A stretch of 64,000 nt of DNA, from the IMG/VR virus record IMGVR_UViG_3300032116_000057, positions 40,455 to 104,454 of that record; one strand, written 5' to 3'. Both the position numbers and the translations under genes were made by a program. The notes beneath the pieces were generated by a model. It searched no databases. It saw nothing but the letters and a program-made list of their open reading frames with translations, and was not told the DNA's origin. Below are positions 24,509 to 31,506 of this stretch, in pieces. Source of the stretch: a virus. Numbering within the stretch: the first letter of the stretch is position 1; every line of letters starts with the position of its first letter.

Positions 24509-26071
24509 TTACAGGGAAACATTTTGTAAGAACCCCCTAAGTGAACCCACAGTCAACTTAATTCCGCCCTGTGAATCTATACCCTCTCCATCTACAACAG
24601 CGCCAGCTACTGCTAATTTTTGATCTAGCATTGCATGCTGTCGTTCTTCTACCGACCCCTCCATTAGTAAATCCTGTATGACTATAGATCCCCATTCGCT
24701 GGATGCTCTTCGGATTCGTCCATTACGTTGAAGTGCGAGTCCGGCATTCCACGGAAGATCGTAGTTAATAAGAAGATTAGCTTGAGGTAGATCCACACCA
24801 TAACCCCCAGCATCAGAGCTGACAAGGATCCTAACTTCAGGATCTGTTTGAAACTTAACTTTTGCTTCTTCTTTTTGTTTAGCATTCATTTCTCCTGTAT
24901 ACGGTGCACTAGCCCAATCCATTATAAACTCATCGCGTATTAAATTTACCATGTGCACATAGCTGGTAAAAATAACAACTTTGTTGCCTTCGTACTCTGA
25001 TAAAAAGTTATTAACGTATTCTTTTAAAGCAGATAATTTTGGCGACTTAGTCACTGAATCTAGACGACCGCTGTTCTTTAGCTCTTCAGCATACGCAGAG
25101 GATTTGGCAGACTTTCTAAGTAGATCTGGGTGGTCGCAAAGCATTCTAAGTGCAGTAAGTTTAGACATAATTTTACCACGCATAGCGTCGGCACCATCAA
25201 AGTTTTCTCCCTGACCATAGTGTGCAAAAATATCAAATGATGCACCGTAGGAGTCTAAAGCCTCTTCTAAATCATTTAATAGTTCATAAACTATAGACTG
25301 ATATAGCTTCTTACCGGCTGAATCAAAAGCTACAAGGATAGGTTCGGCATTAATAGTTTCTGGCAAGAAGGGGGCTACATCAGGATCGCTTTGACGTTTA
25401 CGTACGCAAGCTTCCATAAGAGTTTTGTTAAGTACGGGAAGATTTCTGTATCTCTCTACGCCACCAAACCTATTTCTAACAATAAATGTTTGGTCAAATA
25501 AATCAAAACGACCTAGAACACTTTTGTCTACAAACTGCATTATGCTATACAGCTCTTCAGGCTTTCCATTTTCTACTGGGGTACCTGTAAGGGCAAACTT
25601 ATAATCGCTACTTAATTTCTTTATGTATTTAGATCGTTTTGATCTAAAGCTTTTAATTGCGGTTGCTTCGTCACAGACAATGAATCCTGTAGGGAGTTGT
25701 CGTACATACTCCCAGTCGTTAACAACTTGCTCGTAGTTAAGAATGACGTAATCCACCAACGAATGACCCCAGTCGATGGCTTCCGCATACTGCTCTGCTC
25801 TTTGCTTTGGCGTTCCATCAATGACCAAAGGGTTTGAAGATCCATCGGTAAACTTCCTTATCTGTTCTGCCCATTGATATTTAAGGCTGGAAAGACAGAT
25901 TATAATTCCTGGCTCACGTACGGAACCGCTATCCATTAGCTGTTCTAGCGCAGCAATTGTAAGGACTGTCTTTCCCAGCCCTAAGTCATAAGCAACCAGC
26001 ATCTTTCCCCGCCGAGTCATAGCTTCAACGGCTTCTGGTTGAAACGGGAGTAACGTGCCTGTAAATGTCAT
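24509..26071 (-). CDS. SNF2-like superfamily II helicase/ATPase
   Basis: 520 residues. Q-like LLPFQPEAV, motif I DLGLGKTV (about 29-36), motif II CDEATAIK, motif III ALTGTPVEN, then the C-terminal lobe with KVVIFTSYVHM, VSSDAGGYGVDLPQA and QRNGRIRRASS. These are the motifs of SNF2/SWI2-type translocases. It probably remodels DNA or removes bound proteins in replication, recombination or repair. It overlaps the primase by 4 bases. Confidence 0.88.
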   Translation of the reverse strand: MTFTGTLLPFQPEAVEAMTRRGKMLVAYDLGLGKTVLTIAALEQLMDSGSVREPGIIICLSSLKYQWAEQIRKFTDGSSNPLVIDGTPKQRAEQYAEAIDWGHSLVDYVILNYEQVVNDWEYVRQLPTGFIVCDEATAIKSFRSKRSKYIKKLSSDYKFALTGTPVENGKPEELYSIMQFVDKSVLGRFDLFDQTFIVRNRFGGVERYRNLPVLNKTLMEACVRKRQSDPDVAPFLPETINAEPILVAFDSAGKKLYQSIVYELLNDLEEALDSYGASFDIFAHYGQGENFDGADAMRGKIMSKLTALRMLCDHPDLLRKSAKSSAYAEELKNSGRLDSVTKSPKLSALKEYVNNFLSEYEGNKVVIFTSYVHMVNLIRDEFIMDWASAPYTGEMNAKQKEEAKVKFQTDPEVRILVSSDAGGYGVDLPQANLLINYDLPWNAGLALQRNGRIRRASSEWGSIVIQDLLMEGSVEERQHAMLDQKLAVAGAVVDGEGIDSQGGIKLTVGSLRGFLQNVSL

Positions 26072-27045
26072 GCGTATATGGCCTCTACCCCGAATACGAA
26101 ATGTTTGGCATTATTAATGCCATTTTGAACTTCTTCTAAAGCCATATCCCCTATATCTTTCTTGCCGCTATCACCGTAAGCAAAAAAGGAACACTCCATT
26201 CCTAATGACCGTATTCTAGTAAACATATCGAGGGATGCTTTCTCACCAGCCGGATCTACTTTGGGATTATCAAATGCAAGGATTAACTTGTCCGCCTGTC
26301 GCATAAGATCGATCTGTTCTGAGCTTACAGAAGCTCCAAAAGTTGAAACACCAGATCCAATTCTCAATGAAGAGAGATATACGGCGTCTAAAGGAGACTC
26401 AACTACAATCATAGTTCCGCCCATCCAAACGTCAAGACCAAATAAAGTCTTTGATTTTTGTACGCCGGCAGGACGGTTTCTAAATAGCCTGGAGTTCTGA
26501 CCCTTTTCTTGCCAACCCATAAGCTTGTTAGTTTTAGGGTCACGTATGGGGGTAATCCAGGACTCCTGTTTATCATTCCACAAAACACCAAAGTTATAGC
26601 AGGCAGTGGCTGTTAGTTTGCGGGCAGCCAAAGCCCATTCAGGAGCGCTATTAAATACCGCTAAACGAGCTTCGCTCATCTCTACAGGTCTAGGAAGAGA
26701 TACGTATGACTCACGCATCTGCTCTACATGCTTAATAAGTAAATCTAGATCTACTTGGATAGATGCTCTTAGCCAGTCTTTAGCAGCATCAAAATCTAAG
26801 CGTCCCCACTCAGTTTTAAGATCAAGTATTTCCGCCACCAAAGTTAGTAATGTTCCTTTGTATCCACAGGAAAAGCAGTGGTGGACACCGGTCTCAACAT
26901 TAATAGACCAGGATGGATTGAAGTCTTCTCTGCCGGTACGTTCCAAGTGCATAGGGCACCAGCCAGTAAGTTCATCACGATGCTGAGCTTTGTGGTCTAA
27001 CCCTAAACGAAGTAGGGCTTGTTCTACATCCCCTTCTCTATACAT
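26068..27045 (-). CDS. DNA primase (zinc finger plus Toprim)
   Basis: I take ATG 27045 (325 aa) because GGGAAGG precedes it; a TTG seven codons earlier lies in the previous gene. N-terminus: CPMH...HHCFSC, a CHC2-type zinc finger (residues about 30-60), followed by a helical linker and a Toprim domain with MIVVESPLDAVYLSSL, TFGASVSSEQI and DKLILAFDNPKVDPAGEK. It makes primers for lagging-strand synthesis and is neighbour to the DnaB-like helicase and helicase loader. Confidence 0.85.
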   Translation of the reverse strand: MYREGDVEQALLRLGLDHKAQHRDELTGWCPMHLERTGREDFNPSWSINVETGVHHCFSCGYKGTLLTLVAEILDLKTEWGRLDFDAAKDWLRASIQVDLDLLIKHVEQMRESYVSLPRPVEMSEARLAVFNSAPEWALAARKLTATACYNFGVLWNDKQESWITPIRDPKTNKLMGWQEKGQNSRLFRNRPAGVQKSKTLFGLDVWMGGTMIVVESPLDAVYLSSLRIGSGVSTFGASVSSEQIDLMRQADKLILAFDNPKVDPAGEKASLDMFTRIRSLGMECSFFAYGDSGKKDIGDMALEEVQNGINNAKHFVFGVEAIYA

Positions 27046-27274
27046 TACGGCCTTCCCACTCTTCAACGCTCCACTCTTTATGGCAATGCATGCAGTAATA
27101 ATGATCTACTGGAGACAAGTAATCGTCTGTAAGTAGAACTCCTGCTACTAACCCGTGATTACCACGCTTACACTTAACCGTGTAGATATAGTTTCTAATT
27201 CTCCACAGACCTGTGTTGAACTCTACAAAGCTTATTGCTCGCTTAAACAGATATTTAAATCTCCACACGATCAA
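27038..27274 (-). CDS. Small protein with C-terminal CxxC
   Basis: 78 residues if started at TTG 27274; the real start is uncertain because several non-ATG codons are possible and no clear ribosome-binding site decides. It has a basic, aromatic N-terminus (WRFKYLFKRAISF), a Cys at VKCKRGNHG and YYCMHCHKEW near the end, so a four-ligand zinc site is likely. It overlaps the primase by 8 bases. Not recognised. Confidence 0.5.
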   Translation of the reverse strand: MIVWRFKYLFKRAISFVEFNTGLWRIRNYIYTVKCKRGNHGLVAGVLLTDDYLSPVDHYYCMHCHKEWSVEEWEGRNV

Positions 27275-27440
27275 TTGGCGTAGGCGCTGTAGCTAATGCT
27301 CCGCACTCCGCACACTCCATTTCTAAGAAGTAGAACGATATCTCATAGTCATCGAACATGACTTTTAGGTTCCATAAAGTTGATCCGCAAATACATACGT
27401 GTATAGGGTTGTCTTTATCTCTTAAATCAAGTGGTGACAC
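27255..27440 (-). CDS. 61-aa zinc-ribbon protein
   Basis: The open frame extends to 27497, but AAGGAGG lies just before GTG 27440, which I take as start. The product has CIC (about residue 17) and CAEC (about residue 44), a likely zinc ribbon, and a beta-rich centre. It overlaps the WhiB gene by 14 bases. Role unknown. Confidence 0.55.
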   Translation of the reverse strand: MSPLDLRDKDNPIHVCICGSTLWNLKVMFDDYEISFYFLEMECAECGALATAPTPIDRVEI

Positions 27441-27684
27441 GTACCCTCCTTCGACGTAGGTATTTGCGATCCTTAGATGTTGTGCCACCCCACACACCTT
27501 CTAACTCTGGGTGGCGTACTGCGTATGCAAGGCAATCAAGGGTGAGCGGACAGTCTTTGCAGATGCTCTTAGCTTTATCTAAGTCTGCGTACATCCCCTC
27601 GTCATCTGGAAAAAATAGTTCAGGGTCTGCGTCTTTACAGCTTTGTTTGCCGTTAAATGGATGTGTTTCCAAATAGAGATCCAT
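27427..27684 (-). CDS. WhiB-like transcription factor
   Basis: 85 residues from ATG 27684, the usual length of a compact WhiB; the frame extends further into the helicase gene. Canonical Cys at 16, 42, 45 and 51 (SCKDADPELFFP, ICKDCPLTLDC) bind [4Fe-4S], followed by the GVWGG turn and an Arg-rich tail KYLRRRRVRV. WhiB proteins interact with the principal sigma factor and are a hallmark of Actinobacteria. Second WhiB in this window; spacing here is standard, unlike the one at 17511. Confidence 0.9.
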   Translation of the reverse strand: MDLYLETHPFNGKQSCKDADPELFFPDDEGMYADLDKAKSICKDCPLTLDCLAYAVRHPELEGVWGGTTSKDRKYLRRRRVRVTT

Positions 27685-28894
27685 ACTCTTCAAACTTCCC
27701 TTCTTCCCAATCCCATAACAGGTCAGTGGATGCTGGCCCGCAGTTGCGACTTGCAACAATTTTTAACTCTCTAGATGTATCGTCATTCTCATCTTGCTTT
27801 TGTAGACCAAGGATTACATCTGAGTCCTGGTAGAACGAAGATGAATATCCAATGGCGTCCGCCGAAACTTGGCGCTTCTTCATCTTCCAAAGAAGAACCT
27901 GGGTAGAGATAACCATTGGAAGTTCTTTGGACATTGCTAATTTCTTTAAGTTACGGGTGACATTTGTAATAGATTGAGGTGTGTTAATCTCCCCCGTGAT
28001 TTCATCTAACATAAGGTAAACACCGTCTACAAATACTATATTGGGACGAAGCTTATCAATCTTGGCAGCAAGACCCGTAACCGTCATTGAAGGTACTGCG
28101 TCAGTTAGATAGAAGTTGTGCATACTTTCCATCTTTGAAAGTGCTGCTCTATATCGAGCTTCTTCTTGTTGATTTAAGGATCCACGAATCAAGCGAGAAT
28201 GTGCAATCTTGGCACGCATTGCGTCGTGACGATGTTGTTGCTCAATGTTAGTCATCTCAAATGATTGGAACATGGGTACGAAACCATCTTCGTGGACGTT
28301 AACTGCAATTTGCATTGCAAGGACAGACTTACCTGTCTTTGGTGGAGCAATAATTGTTACTAACTGGCCTGGCTGTAATCCGGCAGTAGCCTTGTCGATT
28401 GTAGGAAACCCGGTAGCCATACCAAGCAAACCGTTTGGTCTAGTCTTGATAGATAGATACTCATCAAAACGCTGTGATGCATTGTCCGTAAGATCGATAT
28501 CACCAGAATCTTTTATGCCTTCGTCTGCAATCTTGGCAACGCCAACACTCATAGCAGCGATAGCTGCATCATGATCTCCGCCTTGAATTGCTTCTGCTGC
28601 AGCCTGTACTACATCAATAGTTTTTTGACGTTTACGATATTCAATTAATTGATCTAATAAATAATCCAGTGAATCATCTACAGCAAGTAAGTTATATGTA
28701 GGAAAGTTATCTTTTACAGTCACAGCTGTAGGAACTTCTTGATATTTAGTCCAATGATTTACTACGAAATTCCATACTGATCTATTGTCTTCTACAAAGA
28801 ACCAGTCACCTTTTACACCAGCCTCAAGAAGTGGAGATATATCCCGTGTTCTAATTGCTCTAGACAGAAGACGAAGTTCATTATCAGCTGCCAT
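27653..28894 (-). CDS. dnaB: DnaB-like replicative helicase
   Basis: 413 residues. A helical N-terminal domain (1-125), linker and RecA-like C-terminal domain with Walker A APPKTGKS (183-190), Walker B NIVFVDGVYLM and the H4-type STQVLLWK strand. It unwinds DNA at the fork as a hexamer. Loader (DnaC-like), primase and initiator-like genes are adjacent. It overlaps the upstream gene by one base. Confidence 0.9.
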   Translation of the reverse strand: MAADNELRLLSRAIRTRDISPLLEAGVKGDWFFVEDNRSVWNFVVNHWTKYQEVPTAVTVKDNFPTYNLLAVDDSLDYLLDQLIEYRKRQKTIDVVQAAAEAIQGGDHDAAIAAMSVGVAKIADEGIKDSGDIDLTDNASQRFDEYLSIKTRPNGLLGMATGFPTIDKATAGLQPGQLVTIIAPPKTGKSVLAMQIAVNVHEDGFVPMFQSFEMTNIEQQHRHDAMRAKIAHSRLIRGSLNQQEEARYRAALSKMESMHNFYLTDAVPSMTVTGLAAKIDKLRPNIVFVDGVYLMLDEITGEINTPQSITNVTRNLKKLAMSKELPMVISTQVLLWKMKKRQVSADAIGYSSSFYQDSDVILGLQKQDENDDTSRELKIVASRNCGPASTDLLWDWEEGKFEEYGSLFGNTSI

Positions 28895-29301
28895 TAGATC
28901 TTCCCCCCCAGGTCTATAAACTTGCTGCCATATCGTAGAGCACGAGATGGTATATCCACAACTCCGACAAGTTCAGGGCGGTAAGGCAGCTCAGCCACAA
29001 GATCGGCTACTACGTTATATCTAAGATAATAGTTAAAAGGGTTAGTACCCAAATTGTCTAAATCTTCCTGGACTTGCTGCATTTCTTTGGTAGACATGTC
29101 AAAGCCTACAAGCTCCATGGAATAACCATATTTGTCAGCAAAGCGCCAGAATAAAGACAGCGCCTGTCTATTGTAAGAAACTTCTTCCCCTACTACAGGG
29201 ACACCTAGGACCCGTTTGAAAGTGGGCTTTCGATCAATAATGCAATCTAAAGTTACCACTACTCTCAAAGGAATCCCGTTAGAGATATCGCCCCCCTTCA
29301 A
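28894..29301 (-). CDS. Hypothetical replication-operon protein, 135 aa
   Basis: A mixed alpha/beta protein beginning with a strand LRVVVTLDCII and with VVDIPSRALRYGSKF near the end. I do not recognise it. It lies between the DnaB-like helicase (1-bp overlap) and the SWIM protein (1-bp gap), so a role in replication is likely but undefined. Confidence 0.55.
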   Translation of the reverse strand: MKGGDISNGIPLRVVVTLDCIIDRKPTFKRVLGVPVVGEEVSYNRQALSLFWRFADKYGYSMELVGFDMSTKEMQQVQEDLDNLGTNPFNYYLRYNVVADLVAELPYRPELVGVVDIPSRALRYGSKFIDLGGKI

Positions 29302-29302
29302 G

Positions 29303-29599
29303 TTAGACTACCTCAATTTTTCCGTAATCAATTAGAAGTTGTCTAAATACTTTTGGATCTTGACTTGCGGCAATAGCGTCTAGCTTAGACGCACGAGTAG
29401 AAAGATCGCAAGGATAAATTCCACCATTCCTGTTCATCTTAACTCTAACAAACCGCATATGTTTGCATTGAGCTCTTCTCTCAGAACCAGGACAATTACA
29501 GCGTAAAGTCTTACCGTCAGAGTTTAGTTCTACTTCGTGCACGCCCGTCTCTGACAGAAAGATCTGTAACACTTGCCAGTCATTCATTTTCAAGCCCAT
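29303..29599 (-). CDS. SWIM zinc-finger protein
   Basis: 98 residues. CNCPGSERRAQCKHMRF (around residues 34-50) fits the SWIM motif CxCx(n)CxH, preceded by the typical beta hairpin VELNSDGKTLR. SWIM fingers bind DNA or protein and occur in recombination mediators such as Shu2-type proteins. It overlaps the DnaC-like gene by 10 bases. AGAAGACG precedes the ATG. Confidence 0.7.
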   Translation of the reverse strand: MGLKMNDWQVLQIFLSETGVHEVELNSDGKTLRCNCPGSERRAQCKHMRFVRVKMNRNGGIYPCDLSTRASKLDAIAASQDPKVFRQLLIDYGKIEVV

Positions 29600-30267
29600 C
29601 GTCTTCTATCTCCCTTCTCTGATACTACGTCAATAGGAACAAAAGCTTCGTGGCCAAAACTTCCCATCGACTCACCATACATGTCATCCCACTTATCCAA
29701 AGAATAGTTGGTTGTGACTATCGTTGGCAAACCGGCGTTAAACCGTGCCCTAAGTAAAGCATCAAAAGTATTTTCTGCCCACCCTGAAGCGGTCCTATAT
29801 TCTTTTCCTAAGTCATCTAGTATGAGCAGACAAACATCGTTTTCTTTGCCCGCCTCTCCATATAAGCCTTTGATAAGCAATTCAATAGAGTCGTCATCTT
29901 CAGACCAACTCATTTTTTGTAATCTTAATAGCTTTGGGTAATCAAGAAACATAACTGGTCTTCTTACAAAGCTAGTTGAGTTTCCCCAGACAGAAGACTC
30001 TGCTGTCAGTATGAGCTCCTGTGCTACAGCAGATGCCATCGTTGTTTTACCGTGGCCCGGGCTGCCCTGGAGTAGCAACCCAAGACCACAAGTCTTTTCC
30101 CCAAACGAACGAACTACAAGTTGTTTCTTTACTAAACCAAGCCACATTGGAATTTGATTTGGTAAATGATCTAAATCCTCTAAACGCATGCCAATAGTTT
30201 TTGCAGGAAAGTTAGCATTATTAATTTGTGCTCTCTTACTTCCTGGTAAGCCCTCTAGTGAATACAT
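29590..30267 (-). CDS. DnaC-like helicase loader (AAA+ ATPase)
   Basis: 225 residues. Walker A GSPGHGKTT (68-76), Walker B CLLILDDLGKEY (D151, D152), sensor 1 PTIVTTNYS and a box VII-like segment. This is the DnaC/IstB-type AAA+ fold that places the replicative helicase on DNA; the partner at 27653-28894 is close by. It shares one base with the initiator-like gene. GGAGGGGTA precedes its ATG. Confidence 0.85.
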   Translation of the reverse strand: MYSLEGLPGSKRAQINNANFPAKTIGMRLEDLDHLPNQIPMWLGLVKKQLVVRSFGEKTCGLGLLLQGSPGHGKTTMASAVAQELILTAESSVWGNSTSFVRRPVMFLDYPKLLRLQKMSWSEDDDSIELLIKGLYGEAGKENDVCLLILDDLGKEYRTASGWAENTFDALLRARFNAGLPTIVTTNYSLDKWDDMYGESMGSFGHEAFVPIDVVSEKGDRRRWA

Positions 30268-31214
30268 TACCCCTCCAGTAGTTTCAACATCTTTTCCTGA
30301 TGTTGTTTCATAGCTTCTGCATCGCCCTCAGGTTGCTGATCGCGGTGCACAATTCCATGAACAGTTCCGTAGTATGCCACAAACCGACGCCACAATGGCT
30401 CACCGATTCCAGCATCACGAATTAATCGTGGATCTTTAAAGAACATGCGAACTGCTTTTAGCATTCCCACATTTGTAGATCCTTCTCCAAACATGCGTAA
30501 CATCCAGTTGCGTAGATGATCACGATTAATCTGCCCGGGAACTCCGGGAACATTTTCACGAAGCAAGTCATAAAACTCTGCGATGATGTCGTTAACATCC
30601 CAGTCCTCTTCAACACGTTCGTTACGGCGCATGTGTTTAGGGACTGCCTCAAACTTTGTGCGCTTGTACTTTGCGTTTAGTCGTGCTTGACGGTCTTCAA
30701 TTTTTCCTACGGCGCCTGGTGTTGCGTCCATCTCCTTGGCGACTTTCTTCTTTGGCGATGTTGAATCTTCTTCTTCAAAAGGCCAACCCATATCTTCTCC
30801 TTCCCGTCCGTCAGGACCTAGAGATAAAGTACGTAGTACTTTATCTCTCTTTAAGCTAAGTGACTTATCGCTAGTATTAGTACTAGCGACTGTCCCACTA
30901 TTAATGTATAGACTGCCTGAAAAACCGCTGACGGAAAACCCGTCACTGGTTTTCTTTACATAAGGCATATTAAGGTCTTCTTCAGCAAACTTCCAATAGG
31001 TGCGGAATTGACCTTTTACTCGATGCTGTTCCATTTTGATATAACCAGCTAATTCAAGTTCTTTCATAGCGCTACGTATTGCGTCTCGTCCCTCATTAAC
31101 ATCCGGGCGATCCACAGCTTCCTCAGCAGATATGACTCTACCGATTTCTAAATAGAAATAAAAAAATCCCACGGCTCGTTTTGATAACCGCGGATCTGAT
31201 GCGGGTGATTTCAT
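30267..31214 (-). CDS. Replication initiator-like winged-helix protein
   Basis: 315 residues from ATG 31214, chosen because AAGGAGG lies 4 bases upstream. Residues 1-85 form a winged helix (LSKRAVGFFYFYLEIGR, DAIRSAMKELELAGYIK, wing TYWKF). The middle is disordered; residues 215-290 form a helical domain (VNDIIAEFYDLLRENV, DHLRNWMLRMFGEG) like the DnaD/DnaB-type C-terminal part that recruits the loader. Its position upstream of DnaC/DnaB-like genes supports origin or fork assembly. The ribosome-binding site lies within a palindrome at 31219-31234. Confidence 0.6.
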   Translation of the reverse strand: MKSPASDPRLSKRAVGFFYFYLEIGRVISAEEAVDRPDVNEGRDAIRSAMKELELAGYIKMEQHRVKGQFRTYWKFAEEDLNMPYVKKTSDGFSVSGFSGSLYINSGTVASTNTSDKSLSLKRDKVLRTLSLGPDGREGEDMGWPFEEEDSTSPKKKVAKEMDATPGAVGKIEDRQARLNAKYKRTKFEAVPKHMRRNERVEEDWDVNDIIAEFYDLLRENVPGVPGQINRDHLRNWMLRMFGEGSTNVGMLKAVRMFFKDPRLIRDAGIGEPLWRRFVAYYGTVHGIVHRDQQPEGDAEAMKQHQEKMLKLLEG

Positions 31215-31218
31215 AAGC

Positions 31219-31234
31219 CCTCCTTCAAAGGAGG
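31219..31234 (-). promoter_or_regulatory. Palindrome covering the initiator ribosome-binding site
   Basis: CCTCCTTTGAAGGAGG on the minus strand is a perfect 16-base palindrome, and its right half AAGGAGG is the ribosome-binding site of the initiator-like gene. In RNA it could fold locally and hide that site. Confidence 0.6.
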
Positions 31235-31237
31235 ACT

Positions 31238-31498
31238 CTAGCGTGGTGGGACCCTTGGTGGCAACTTGGGGGCTGGGGCGCTCCACTCGTCTACCAAGAG
31301 GGTAAAGACTAGGGCTAAAAAGGCCGCTGCAAGCCCATAGACGGGCAAATAAAGGATCTTAGTATCCAGGACTAGGGCTGCTCCTATAGAGGCTATAAGA
31401 GCCACTAGACCGCGCCATTTGCCTATTGGACGTATTAAACCTTCTATGGCAGACAGCAAACAGGCAGAAGCCAAAGCGGCTATAAAGACTGTTTCCAT
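31238..31498 (-). CDS. Small three-TM membrane protein
   Basis: 86 residues with three hydrophobic helices (about 4-20, 29-46, 48-68) separated by short charged loops, then a Pro/Arg tail. It is encoded between tail and replication genes. It could be another holin-like or membrane-anchor protein; no family is recognised. A strong AGGAGG precedes the ATG. Confidence 0.55.
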   Translation of the reverse strand: METVFIAALASACLLSAIEGLIRPIGKWRGLVALIASIGAALVLDTKILYLPVYGLAAAFLALVFTLLVDEWSAPAPKLPPRVPPR

Positions 31499-31506
31499 GG
31501 CGCCTC

